Part shown: positions 17,882 to 25,224 of the stretch, in pieces
How the letters are laid out: every line of letters begins with the position of its first letter
Numbering within the stretch: the first letter of the stretch is position 1
Assembly (NCBI GenBank): GCA_031269465.1
Contig: JAISZB010000177.1
Span: forward strand, 1-39,725
Source: Clostridiales bacterium
Lineage (GTDB): Bacteria > Bacillota > Clostridia > Lachnospirales > WQUN01
Reading direction: 5' to 3'
DNA: 39,725 bases
Notes under the pieces: model-generated
Database searches by the model: none
Seen by the model: only the letters and a program-made list of their open reading frames with translations
What the model was told of the DNA's origin: nothing
Position numbers and translations under genes: made by a program

Positions 17882-18165
17882 TGAAGCTGGATTTTGGAGC
17901 TATTGTCAGGTTAAAGGATGCTTTAAGAAGCCCCGCATATAGCGACGCGCAGCCGAATGTACAGATATAGGAGCTTGAATATGCTGATTGACAGTCATAT
18001 GCGCCTAGTGCAGACAGTCTTAAATGTGCAGCAGCCCTATTTGGTTATAATTAAGCATTTTATATGCTAAAAGCATATGACGCGATTAAGAGCGACAGCA
18101 CTAGTTTGGAGCTTGATGAGGTCAAGCTCCAAACTCTGAAGATTCATATGCGCATCAGTGAGACA
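17882..18165. repeat. Repeat-derived intergenic block with short-form hairpin
   Basis: Scattered arm fragments (GATTTTGGAGCTATTGTC, TAGGAGCTTGAATATGC) precede a clean short form. There, AGTTTGGAGCTTGA pairs perfectly with TCAAGCTCCAAACT (18103-18135) across TGAGG, followed by an end-like ATTCATATGCGCATCAG. No gene is evident. Confidence 0.6.
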
Positions 18166-18230
18166 GGTATGGCGCTGCGTTTATGCGCTTGATAAGTCTT
18201 ATTCCTGGTTAAAAAATGCATGAATTAATA

Positions 18231-18253
18231 AAAGCCCGCCTAAAGCGGGCTTT
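18231..18253 (+). terminator. Hairpin, probable terminator of the exporter operon
   Basis: AAAGCCCGC and GCGGGCTTT form a 9-bp stem around CTAAA, embedding an A-run and a T-run typical of bidirectional terminators. It lies about 380 bp beyond the exporter genes, past the repeat block. Confidence 0.6.
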
Positions 18254-18255
18254 GC

Positions 18256-18333
18256 TATGCCGATATGCAGACAATTGAACCTGTTTTAGGTGACGTGCTC
18301 TTTGCGCTTCATAATCAAGCTAAAAGGTTTCAT
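18256..18333. repeat. Palindromic repeat, shortened copy
   Basis: The left end TATGCCGATATGCAG and the right arm ATAATCAAGCTAAAAGGTTTC are present; the left arm has decayed to CCTGTTTTAGG. Confidence 0.5.
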
Positions 18334-18395
18334 TAGTTTTGGCGCGGGAGACTCCTGAGCCTACTCCTTTCTTTTTCTTCTCTCTGCTGGAATAG

Positions 18396-18947
18396 TACAG
18401 CCATATTGACGACGAGTGCTATAAAGAAATAAGCACTATTGAATATGTGGAGCTAAAAGCGAAATCAGAACAAATCATTTTAGAAGCAGCATTGATAAAC
18501 ATTTTACGTCCCAAATATAATAAAGAATTTATAGATGGTGGAAAAATCAATATAAACATTCCTGAACTGTCTTGGAAAGAGTGGGAACAATATACATGTG
18601 AATTTAAAAGTTATTTAAAAGGACGAAGTGATAAATCTCAGTCCATTGAAGATTACAAGGATAGTTATGTCTGTTTATTATCCGAAAATGCTTATGTTTC
18701 TACAGGAATAATAGACTTAGACACTAAAGTGCGAATTGAAAATTCCAATCTTATTCTTCTGTCTTCAGTTACAGGAACGGGAAAGACTTCACTTGCAATT
18801 TGTATTGCTTTTATTAACATATTGAGGCAGAACAAAAAAATATTATACGTCCACTTAAAAGATAGCAATAATGTGTTTTTTTCTAAAATGCTTTCACAAG
18901 CAACAATGGTTCCTTTTTATACTCCAAATGTGCATTTTTCGATCTAG
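18396..18947 (+). pseudogene. GIY-YIG-linked DnaB-like ATPase fragment
   Basis: An AT-rich frame, open from just after a TAG at 18393, reads first like the end of a GIY-YIG domain (HIDDECYKEISTIEYVEL, then EAALINILRPKYNKEF, the usual closing ...KPKYN motif). It continues into the start of a DnaB-type helicase core: VSTGIIDLD and a Walker A of the form SSVTGTGKTSLA, followed by KKILYVHLK. It stops soon after. Such fusions are known from phage and plasmid-like elements. Both ends are missing: no GIY-YIG start, and no Walker B or later helicase motifs. Codon and base use (A/T-rich third positions) differ sharply from neighbours, pointing to horizontal origin and decay. Confidence 0.55.
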
Positions 18948-19134
18948 CAGAAATATTTTCAATAGTCTATGCTTTTCAAGTATATTGAATTGAATTGCAA
19001 CTATAATGCAGACTTTGCTGCTTGGATTGTTATACACTTTTCACAATTAATTTAAAGTCTGATTTCAAAAGTCACGTTTACATTGTTAGATATTTTGTGA
19101 TTTTTCAAAATGCACATTAGGAGTTTATAGTTTG

Positions 19135-19299
19135 ATGACGAAATTATCAACAGAGGAATGGAATAAAATAGCAAGTGGGTTTTCATGCATTTCTAATTTC
19201 AATGCCGATTTTAGAGATAGTGGAGATTTAGATTCAATACCCGGTTTTTCGTTTCTTGTCATCCTGCCTCGCCATCCTTACCAACTGTGTTGCCACTGA
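19135..19299 (+). pseudogene. Truncated small ORF at a mosaic junction
   Basis: AGGAG lies ten bases before ATG, followed by an AT-rich reading frame (MTKLSTEEWNKIASGFSCIS...). After about residue 33 the frame enters GC-richer sequence that is the 3' end of the methyltransferase on the other strand, and it stops at 19299. The good start and abrupt change of composition near 19230 suggest the 5' part of a foreign gene cut off by a rearrangement. The family is not recognised. Confidence 0.4.
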
Positions 19300-20253
19300 T
19301 ACCTCGATGATATTCGCTAACTTCACGGGTACAGCGTTTCCTATCTGTCTCATGCTCTCCGTCCACGAGCCGTGGAACAGGTAGCTGTCGGGGAATGTCT
19401 GAATCCTTGCGGATTCCCTGACTGTATAGTAACGGAGCGAGCCATCGCCAAGGGAAAGCATATTCTCGCCGCCCGGCACTCCGTGCGCCCCTGCCTTGAT
19501 AGTCTTGGACGGCTCATCCAACACGCTGCCGGAATGCCCAGCGTAGGGCTTCGCGCCGCTACGGAACTCATGATTCTTGAAGCTGGAGGCTTGTTCGCTT
19601 CTGGGGTCGGGCAAACCGCTAATTGCGTCGCGGACAGTCTGCCAACGCCCGCCCAGCAAGGTTTTGTCAACCATCTGCACCGCCCTCCGTTCGTGTGAAG
19701 GCGAGTCGGGACGTTTCTTTTTGGCGATGCGGTGTTCCTCCCAGTATGAGCCGTCTCCGTATTTTGCGAACTCCAAAGCCTCTTTGGAGTTCGTCGGCAC
19801 CGGGAAGGATAAGCGCGCGTTCAGGTCTCTCCTGAACCCGACTATCACGACGCGGTGCCGCTGTTGCGAAACGCAGTAGTCGGCTGCGTTCGCAAGCCTG
19901 AAAACCACGTTATACTCAAGAACTTTATCGCAGCTTGAAGCATGATATTCCTCCGACAGTTTCAAATGCTCCGTCCAGTCCATGCCGCCGCGCGCCATAA
20001 CTTCAGGATGGGATAGCTGGAGCAGGATATAGTTGAAATACGAACTGAATGATTTCCTGAGAAGCCCTTTCACGTTCTCAAATATGAACCCCTGCGGGCG
20101 CAGCTCCCGAACCGCTCTGACCGCTTCGGGGAACATATCGCGGGAATCCGCATGTGCCTTGTGCTTGTCGCCGAGCGAAAGCGGCTGGCAAGGAGGGCCT
20201 CCCGTGACGAACTGGATGTCAAGCCCATAATCAGAGTAGCGAACAAGGCGCAC
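19234..20253 (-). pseudogene. DNA cytosine-5 methyltransferase, N-terminus missing
   Basis: Family motifs are clear: IV (VTGGPPCQPLS with the catalytic Cys), VI (FENVKG), VIII (QQRHRVVIVGFR), IX (ESARIQTFP region) and X (QIGNAVPVKLA). The target recognition region lies between VIII and IX. Motif I (F-x-G-x-G), which binds S-adenosylmethionine, should lie about 70 residues upstream of motif IV, but the frame is closed by TGA shortly before the first usable start, and I cannot find it in another frame. The enzyme is therefore probably inactive. No restriction partner is nearby. GC content is higher than in adjacent genes, suggesting transfer. Confidence 0.8.
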
Positions 20254-20342
20254 ATCTGCATGCGCTACGTTTCAATCCTCAATGCCTTCATCGCCGTTTG
20301 CGATATTCAATTTGACATTGCCGCAGGAATTCTTATCCCGCC

Positions 20343-20479
20343 TATCTGCAGTCAAACGAGCCTGTTTTAGCCTGGCTGACCACTGCAGCTGATATTCGCT
20401 GATATTCTTAAATGCGCGAATTCAGCGCTATCACTCTAGCTAATCAAGCTTCAAAAGGTTTCATATGCATATCAGCATA
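20343..20479. repeat. Palindromic repeat with variant centre
   Basis: The left end region TATCTGCAGTCAAACGAG and the right arm TAATCAAGCTTCAAAAGG with end ATGCATATCAGCATA enclose TGATATTCTTAAATGCGCG. A closely similar centre (GTATTCTTAAATGCATG) recurs near 30592, so this is a shared subtype. Confidence 0.6.
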
Positions 20480-20502
20480 TTCAGTGCTTTTGCACGAAGT
20501 TT

Positions 20503-21495
20503 TCATTGAACCGTCACTTCAGACAATTCTCTCAAGCATTCAATCAGAGCCATTCGAGCTGTAGAACCCAGATTCATCTTAGAAAGCTTATTAAGAAAGT
20601 CAAGACGGGCATCAGGCAGCAAGCTGAAAATAGAGTTCTTTGCAAGAATGCAGGAGAGTGTTGGGACTGAGTTGGATGAGAGGCTTTTTTTCGTCGCGGC
20701 CTTTGCATGTTCAAGAATGCTTAAAGCGGCGCGCTTGATTTCTGACTGATCTATGAATTTCGCAGACAGACTATCCAATTCTTCGGCGGCTGCCAAGAGA
20801 AAGTAGACTTTTCCAAAATCAGTAAGATTGAGGCTTTCAGCCAATTCAAGCGTAAGAGAAACGCCTATGAGCGCCAATTCTGAATCTTCTGCTTCGACAA
20901 CGCCCTTTTTTTCGCGCTTTTCCACGAAAGCCCTTATATACGTTTTCACGGATGACAATGCGTACCTGGGGTGGCCGTATCTTATCTTTATCTTTGCAGA
21001 AATCTCAGCATCGTTATCGCAAAGGCAGCATATTAAATCCATTGAACTGGTGTCAGGCTCGCCGGCCAAATCATCAAGGGCCTCTCCTTCACAAAAGCCG
21101 TCATTGTAGTTGCCGATGAATCTATCATATTCTTCAGGATGATCATGCCGCAACTGGTTGAGCAAATCCTTTATGCCACTTCCATTAAGCTCTTCGAGCA
21201 AATCCCATATTTCAAGATCTTCCTGATCCTCTTCAAGCATTATGCACAGAGAGCGCAAAACTGCGGCTTTATGATCGCATTCATTGTCTTTAAGGGGACA
21301 AGTGCAGGATAAATCGGATATGATGAAATCCTCGTCAAGATTCAATGAGACGCTGAAGCCGAGAACATCGGCCGTCCACGAGTTCTGGAAATCGATTGAT
21401 TCTACAAGCCCTTGACGGCAAAGCTTCAAGCCGCGATTCAAGCAATCGATGCTATACACCTGTTCGAAGTCAAGCAAGTCCACATTATCATCCAC
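20503..21495 (-). CDS. SWIM zinc-finger domain protein
   Basis: A 330-residue protein with one SWIM motif, CTCPLKDNECDHKAAVL (C-x-C...C-x-H) at about residues 64-80, a zinc-binding module for DNA or protein contact. The preceding region (CLNRGLKLCRQGLVESI) matches the usual lead-in of SWIM proteins. The rest is rich in acidic and helical stretches with no second known domain. The only start upstream of the conserved region is GTG at 21495; no ribosome site is visible, because a repeat terminus begins five bases away and brings an in-frame TAG. Original 5' signals may have been displaced. The function is unknown; bacterial SWIM proteins are often linked to helicases, and none is adjacent. Confidence 0.65.
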   Translation of the reverse strand: MDDNVDLLDFEQVYSIDCLNRGLKLCRQGLVESIDFQNSWTADVLGFSVSLNLDEDFIISDLSCTCPLKDNECDHKAAVLRSLCIMLEEDQEDLEIWDLLEELNGSGIKDLLNQLRHDHPEEYDRFIGNYNDGFCEGEALDDLAGEPDTSSMDLICCLCDNDAEISAKIKIRYGHPRYALSSVKTYIRAFVEKREKKGVVEAEDSELALIGVSLTLELAESLNLTDFGKVYFLLAAAEELDSLSAKFIDQSEIKRAALSILEHAKAATKKSLSSNSVPTLSCILAKNSIFSLLPDARLDFLNKLSKMNLGSTARMALIECLRELSEVTVQ

Positions 21496-21499
21496 TTTC

Positions 21500-21654
21500 T
21501 ATACTGATTTGCAAATGAAGCCCTATGACGCTACGCTTTACCGCCAAGGGTGAAAATATTAAGTCAATTAATTGCGCGTTTGAGTGGACAAATGTCCATA
21601 AATGTATATTCGTAATAATTTTCCTATATACGCATTTGTCTTCAAATCAGCATA
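21500..21654. repeat. Second-type MITE-like repeat (155 bp)
   Basis: The ends TATACTGATTTGC and TTCAAATCAGCATA match the common family, but the interior is different: GCCCTATGACGCTACGC, then TTTACCGCCAAGGGTGA, then GCGCGTTTGAGTGGACAAAT. The reverse complement of this interior recurs at 30865-30918 and 35140-35246, defining a second subfamily. It separates the SWIM gene start from the region downstream of the CorA-type gene. Confidence 0.75.
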
Positions 21655-21739
21655 ACATCTGTTGAGGCAATGGTGGGAGAAATCTCTCCTTCATTTCAGC
21701 GATTCGCGCCTGGACGCGGTGATGAAATTTCTCTTCCAT
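21647..21739 (-). CDS. Possible 30-residue small protein
   Basis: Just after the CorA-type gene an ATG follows AAAGGA with a 9-base gap and opens a charged frame (MEEKFHHRVQARIAEMKERF...). Its TGA stop is supplied by the terminal sequence of the adjoining repeat, so the natural C-terminus may have been lost. There is no homologue that I recognise. Confidence 0.25.
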   Translation of the reverse strand: MEEKFHHRVQARIAEMKERFLPPLPQQMLC

Positions 21740-21752
21740 CGCGAAGAATCCT

Positions 21753-22706
21753 TTACATCCACTTCTTCTTTTTGAAGATCATGTATAAAATGATGCTGAT
21801 GACTACCATAAACGATATGGCCATCGGGTAGCCCAGCCTCCAGTCGAGTTCAGGCATGAATTCGAAATTCATGCCGTATATTCCGGTTATTACAGTCAAG
21901 GGGCCGAAGAACAGAGTTATGGTTGTGAGCTTATTTACCATATCGTTCATTTTTATAGATAGTTTGCTGTCGTAGGTATAAAGGAGCTCGCCGCTTAGAT
22001 CATAGAGGTTTTCCGCGAAGTCGTACAGCTTTTTAAGCCTCATGTCCACATTTCTGAAGTACTTGAGCTGCTTTTTGTCTATTAGTCCGTTGTCATCCAT
22101 AAGCATTTGAGTTCCGAGGTACGAGAGGGCGCGCAACTGCTTTTTAGCGGTGTAGGCCATCTTCCTCAGCCTGCTTATTTCAGATAGCAGCTCTTCATCC
22201 GCATTTTTAGTGATCTGCTCTGTCAAGGACTCCAATTCGTCTTCCAATGACTCAAGCGTGTCCGAGAAGTCTGAAAGAAGCTCGTTGAAAAGCAAGAAGT
22301 AGAGCCTCATAACTCTTTTGTGCTCCTGCTTGTCGCGCATGCTTTCAGCCGCGCGAAGCATTTCAGCCTCGAGCCTGTTCAGCTTTTCGCTGTTATGATC
22401 GGGTATTGCGAGAACCATGTACCGAAATGAGATGTATATGTTTATCTCCCGAAGAATGAAGTCTTTATCCACAATCTCAATGTACACCAAGCTAATGAAG
22501 TCGTAGCCGTCATAGCTTGTGTAGCGCACGCTTTCATCAAGATCGGTGCAGTTGATGACAGTATCGGGATCAAAGCCAAAAACATCGCTTAAGTTTGATA
22601 CTTCAGCAGAGTTGCAGTAAATGAACAATTCCTGGCTTGATATGGCTGTTTGGGGGAAAGTCTTTGTTTCTGCGACGCTGTTGGCCGTGTAGTCGTAAAG
22701 TTTCAT
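21753..22706 (-). CDS. corA: CorA-family divalent cation transporter
   Basis: A 317-residue membrane transporter for Mg2+ or similar ions. The large N-terminal cytoplasmic domain is followed by long charged helices (ESLEDELESLTEQI, KKLYDFAENLYDL) and two C-terminal membrane helices joined by the signature YGMNF (selectivity loop GMN) and MPE. The protein ends in a basic tail (FKKKKWM). The start is set at MKLYDY (22706) because the frame upstream (to 22856) encodes a hydrophobic stretch alien to this family and lacks a ribosome site; the chosen ATG also has only a weak site. It is a single-gene unit; substrate specificity cannot be read. Confidence 0.88.
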   Translation of the reverse strand: MKLYDYTANSVAETKTFPQTAISSQELFIYCNSAEVSNLSDVFGFDPDTVINCTDLDESVRYTSYDGYDFISLVYIEIVDKDFILREINIYISFRYMVLAIPDHNSEKLNRLEAEMLRAAESMRDKQEHKRVMRLYFLLFNELLSDFSDTLESLEDELESLTEQITKNADEELLSEISRLRKMAYTAKKQLRALSYLGTQMLMDDNGLIDKKQLKYFRNVDMRLKKLYDFAENLYDLSGELLYTYDSKLSIKMNDMVNKLTTITLFFGPLTVITGIYGMNFEFMPELDWRLGYPMAISFMVVISIILYMIFKKKKWM

Positions 22707-22949
22707 TCGACTTCGCAGACAGGCTGGAATCATTCCGAAAGTTTCAAGAATAAACAAACTGAATCCTGAAAAAAATAGAACAAGAACGATAAAAGAGCCT
22801 CTGCATCCTCCTTTTCCAATGAATGAATAACCGAACGCCTTTGCCTTTGGATGCAAATTTGCATCTGTGCCGAATTTCAGCCTATTCTAATATAACGATT
22901 AACAGAGAAAGATTCAAGAAAAAAATTCAAAAAAAATTTTAAAAAAGTA

Positions 22950-22978
22950 TTGACAAATGAAAAGAGGCATGCTATTAT
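22950..22978 (+). promoter_or_regulatory. Sigma-A promoter of the hsp20 cluster
   Basis: TTGACA, a 17-base spacer and TATTAT lie directly before the first CIRCE operator, after an A/T-rich run that may act as an UP element. Confidence 0.8.
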
Positions 22979-22989
22979 TTATTCAGTTG

Positions 22990-23016
22990 TTAGCACTCAC
23001 CTTAAGTGAGTGCTAA
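22990..23016 (+). promoter_or_regulatory. CIRCE operator (HrcA site), perfect
   Basis: TTAGCACTC, nine bases, GAGTGCTAA: a full match to the CIRCE consensus. It starts 11 bp after the -10 box, so bound HrcA would block transcription of the first hsp20 gene until heat or misfolding titrates GroE. Confidence 0.95.
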
Positions 23017-23052
23017 CGAAAATGAAATAAATCTGAAAGGAGATTTTTAGTT

Positions 23053-23487
23053 ATGAAATCGCTTATCCCATTCAACAACAAACGCGGAAATGATCTGATT
23101 GGCACCGGCTTTGAAGATTTCTACAATCTTCTGGATGATTTCTTCACTCCAAGAAGCTTTGATCGCGCGACCTTCAAGCTGGATGTTCATGAAAGGGAGA
23201 ATGAGTACGTCGTAGAAGCCGAGCTTCCAGGCGTGAAAAAGGAAGACATCGCATTAAGCATAGATGACGGGCGCTTGAGCATATCTGTTAACCAGGCGCA
23301 GTCATCTGAGGAGAAAAAGAAGAGCTATCTGCACCGCGAACGCAGGATTTCCTCAATGAGCCGCTCCATCTATCTGGCGGACGCCTCTCAGGAGGCGGTA
23401 AGCGCGAAGCTTGAGGATGGAATTCTCAGCGTAAGCGTGCAGAAGGAGCCGAAGAGGCAGACGACCCGCAAAATAGACATTAATTGA
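23053..23487 (+). CDS. Small heat-shock protein Hsp20, copy 1
   Basis: A 144-residue ATP-independent holdase of the alpha-crystallin family. The crystallin domain spans about residues 38-135, with strands YVVEAELPGVKKEDI and DGRLSISVN and the conserved A-x-x-x-x-G-x-L-type motif AKLEDGILSVSV near residue 117. The N-terminal arm contains FEDFYNLLDDFF, and the C-terminal tail is short (RKIDIN). The start follows GAAAGGAGATTTTTAGTT. It is under a promoter plus perfect CIRCE. About 92 percent of residues are shared with copy 2. Confidence 0.94.
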   Translation: MKSLIPFNNKRGNDLIGTGFEDFYNLLDDFFTPRSFDRATFKLDVHERENEYVVEAELPGVKKEDIALSIDDGRLSISVNQAQSSEEKKKSYLHRERRISSMSRSIYLADASQEAVSAKLEDGILSVSVQKEPKRQTTRKIDIN

Positions 23488-23504
23488 TGTCATTGAGCTT
23501 TGAT

Positions 23505-23531
23505 TTAGCACTCATTGATATTGAGTGCTGA
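23505..23531 (+). promoter_or_regulatory. CIRCE operator before hsp20 copy 2
   Basis: TTAGCACTC, nine bases, GAGTGCTGA: one mismatch from consensus. It lies between copies 1 and 2, so the duplication included the operator. No separate strong -35/-10 pair is visible in the 75-bp gap; the site may act on read-through transcripts or on a weak local promoter. Confidence 0.85.
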
Positions 23532-23562
23532 CAACATACAATCCTGAAGGGAGATTTATTCT

Positions 23563-23997
23563 ATGAGATCACTTATTCCGTACAACAACAGGCAGGGAAA
23601 TGGATTTTTGTCCACCGGCTTTGAAGATTTCTACAATCTTCTGGATGATTTCTTTACTCCAAGAAGCGTTGATCGCGCGACATTCAAGCTGGATGTGCAT
23701 GAGAGGGAAAATGAGTACGTAGTAGAAGCAGAGCTTCCAGGCGTAAAAAAGGGAGAAATTGCTTTAAGCATAGATGACGGTCGCTTGAGCATATCCGTGA
23801 ACCAGGCTCAGTCATCAGAGGAGAAAAAGAAGAGCTATCTGCACCGCGAACGCAGGATTTCATCCATGAGCCGCTCCATCTATTTGGCTGACGCCTCTCA
23901 GGAGGCAGTAAGCGCGAAGCTTGAGGATGGAATCCTCATCGTGAGCGTGCAGAAGGAGCCGAAGAGGCAGACGACCCGCAAAATAGATATCAACTGA
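23563..23997 (+). CDS. Small heat-shock protein Hsp20, copy 2
   Basis: A 144-residue near-duplicate of copy 1, differing at about 12 positions, mostly in the N-terminal arm (PYNNRQGNGFLSTG instead of PFNNKRGNDLIGTG). One change alters the crystallin-domain motif near residue 125 (ILIVSV instead of ILSVSV). Divergence concentrated in the arm, which sets oligomer size and client binding, would be consistent with early specialisation; gene conversion of the 3' part is an alternative. The ribosome site is GAAGGGAG. Confidence 0.94.
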   Translation: MRSLIPYNNRQGNGFLSTGFEDFYNLLDDFFTPRSVDRATFKLDVHERENEYVVEAELPGVKKGEIALSIDDGRLSISVNQAQSSEEKKKSYLHRERRISSMSRSIYLADASQEAVSAKLEDGILIVSVQKEPKRQTTRKIDIN

Positions 23998-24297
23998 TTC
24001 TTTTTGATTCAATGCTTTGGGGGCTTATCCGCAACTTGATTTACAAAGCTTTAAGATAGATGGATTGACTGCAAATCGGCTAGCCAGAAAGGTTTATTTC
24101 CAGCCACTGCATTTTAATTCTAAAGCATTTCTTCTTATCTGCGGATAAGCTCTTCCCATAACCCTGATGCTGGGAAGCTGGCTTCAAACAAGGGAGATTG
24201 CCCAGCCGCCCGGAAATCAGGCTAGAGGCTAAAACGGAGTCTATGGAATGCGCCAACAATATAGCTCAGAAAAATCTGAAAGGAGATTATATGCATT
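23998..24297. other. Gap between hsp20 copies 2 and 3 with inverted repeat
   Basis: GCTTATCCGCA (24023-24033) and TGCGGATAAGC (24140-24150) are exactly complementary across 106 bases that contain a stray repeat-end fragment (GACTGCAAATCGGC). No CIRCE site is present. There is no gene. Confidence 0.55.
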
Positions 24298-24732
24298 ATG
24301 AAACCACTAATCCCATTTAACGACAAACGCGGCAATGACTTGATTGACAGCGGCTTTGAAGATTTCTACAATCTTCTGGATGATTTCTTCACCCCGAGAA
24401 GCATTGAGCGCGGAACTTTCAAGCTGGATCTTCAAGAGAGCGAGAAGGAGTACATCATAGAAGCTGAACTTCCGGGCATCAAGAAAGATGAGATAAGCCT
24501 GAGCATAGACGACGGCCGCTTGACCATCTCAGTGAATCAGGCGAAATCAGTCGAGGAGAAGAAAAAGAACTATCTGCACCGCGAACGCAAGGAAAGCTCA
24601 ATGAGCCGCTCCATTTATCTGGCGGACGCTTCCCTGGAAGGCGTTGACGCAAAGTTGGAAGAAGGCATTTTAACGGTAAAAGTCCAAAGGGAGCAAAAAA
24701 AGGCGACAGGCCGCAAAATCGACATAAGCTGA
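24298..24732 (+). CDS. Small heat-shock protein Hsp20, copy 3
   Basis: A 144-residue Hsp20 of the same length and layout as copies 1 and 2 but clearly more diverged (PGIKKDEISLSIDDG, AKLEEGILTVKV). The N-terminal arm keeps GFEDFYNLLDDFFTPRS unchanged. AAAGGAG lies 12 bases upstream of the start. No CIRCE operator precedes it, so it may be controlled differently or expressed by read-through. It represents an older duplication than the copy 1/copy 2 pair. Confidence 0.93.
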   Translation: MKPLIPFNDKRGNDLIDSGFEDFYNLLDDFFTPRSIERGTFKLDLQESEKEYIIEAELPGIKKDEISLSIDDGRLTISVNQAKSVEEKKKNYLHRERKESSMSRSIYLADASLEGVDAKLEEGILTVKVQREQKKATGRKIDIS

Positions 24733-24812
24733 TGCTTAATAGTGCTTTTATCGTAAGGCGCCATTTATTGAAGCTTGAGATCGCTCTGGTTGCAGAGAGC
24801 GGCGATATTGCG

Positions 24813-24868
24813 CATACTGATTTGCACTGAAAATTCCGGTTTATCTCTACATTTGAATGCAAATCAAT
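24813..24868. repeat. Solo pair of repeat ends
   Basis: CATACTGATTTGCACT faces TTGAATGCAAATCAAT across a 24-base core, resembling the copy at 3231-3281. A further worn end (CTGATAGGGGCTTTAACTGC) follows near 24958-24985. Confidence 0.5.
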
Positions 24869-24998
24869 TTTGGGTCTGCCGCTGGAGCGTCAATGTTGAA
24901 GCTCAACGAAATCCTTGATTGGTATTGACATGTGATTTCCAATGAAAATCAGCATATGCTGATAGGGGCTTTAACTGCAAATCGATTTAGAAATGATA

Positions 24999-25060
24999 GA
25001 GGCAGGCAGAAACCAGCCATCGCTCATTTAATGAGAGATGGCTGTGTCTCTGCCTGCCTC
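24999..25060. other. Long near-perfect hairpin, 62 bases
   Basis: GAGGCAGGCAGA, then CAGCCATC, then CTCATT are followed by AATGAG, GATGGCTG and TCTGCCTGCCTC. All three segments pair with only small internal mismatches. No T-run follows on either strand, so it is not a standard terminator. It does not match the arms of the repeat family. Confidence 0.6.
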
Positions 25061-25132
25061 CATACCGCTTGACTATCCATTGATGACTGTATAATCAAGC
25101 TAAAATAGGAACTTTCAATGCAAATCAGTATA
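25061..25132. repeat. Palindromic repeat, shortened copy
   Basis: The left end CATACCGCTTGACTATCC and the right arm ATAATCAAGCTAAAATAGG with end TGCAAATCAGTATA are present. The same right half recurs near 34465-34512. Confidence 0.6.
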
Positions 25133-25167
25133 GTCAGTCTTCGCATTAAAACCATCGTGCCGTTAAG

Positions 25168-25188
25168 AAGCCCGGCTCATGCGGGCTT
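25168..25188 (-). terminator. Probable terminator of the uronate operon
   Basis: A 7-8-bp stem (AAGCCCG / CGGGCTT) with a short loop, about 40 bp past the GH88 stop, is followed on the minus strand by TTCTTAA. The T-run is weak. Confidence 0.5.
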
Positions 25189-25224
25189 CCGCCCCTTCTG
25201 CGATCAATTTGCAAAAACCTTCGA

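Noticed and set aside
22707..22856. Extra N-terminal membrane helix on the CorA-type protein
   Set aside because: The family has no such helix, and this stretch lacks a ribosome site; it is more likely the leader region.
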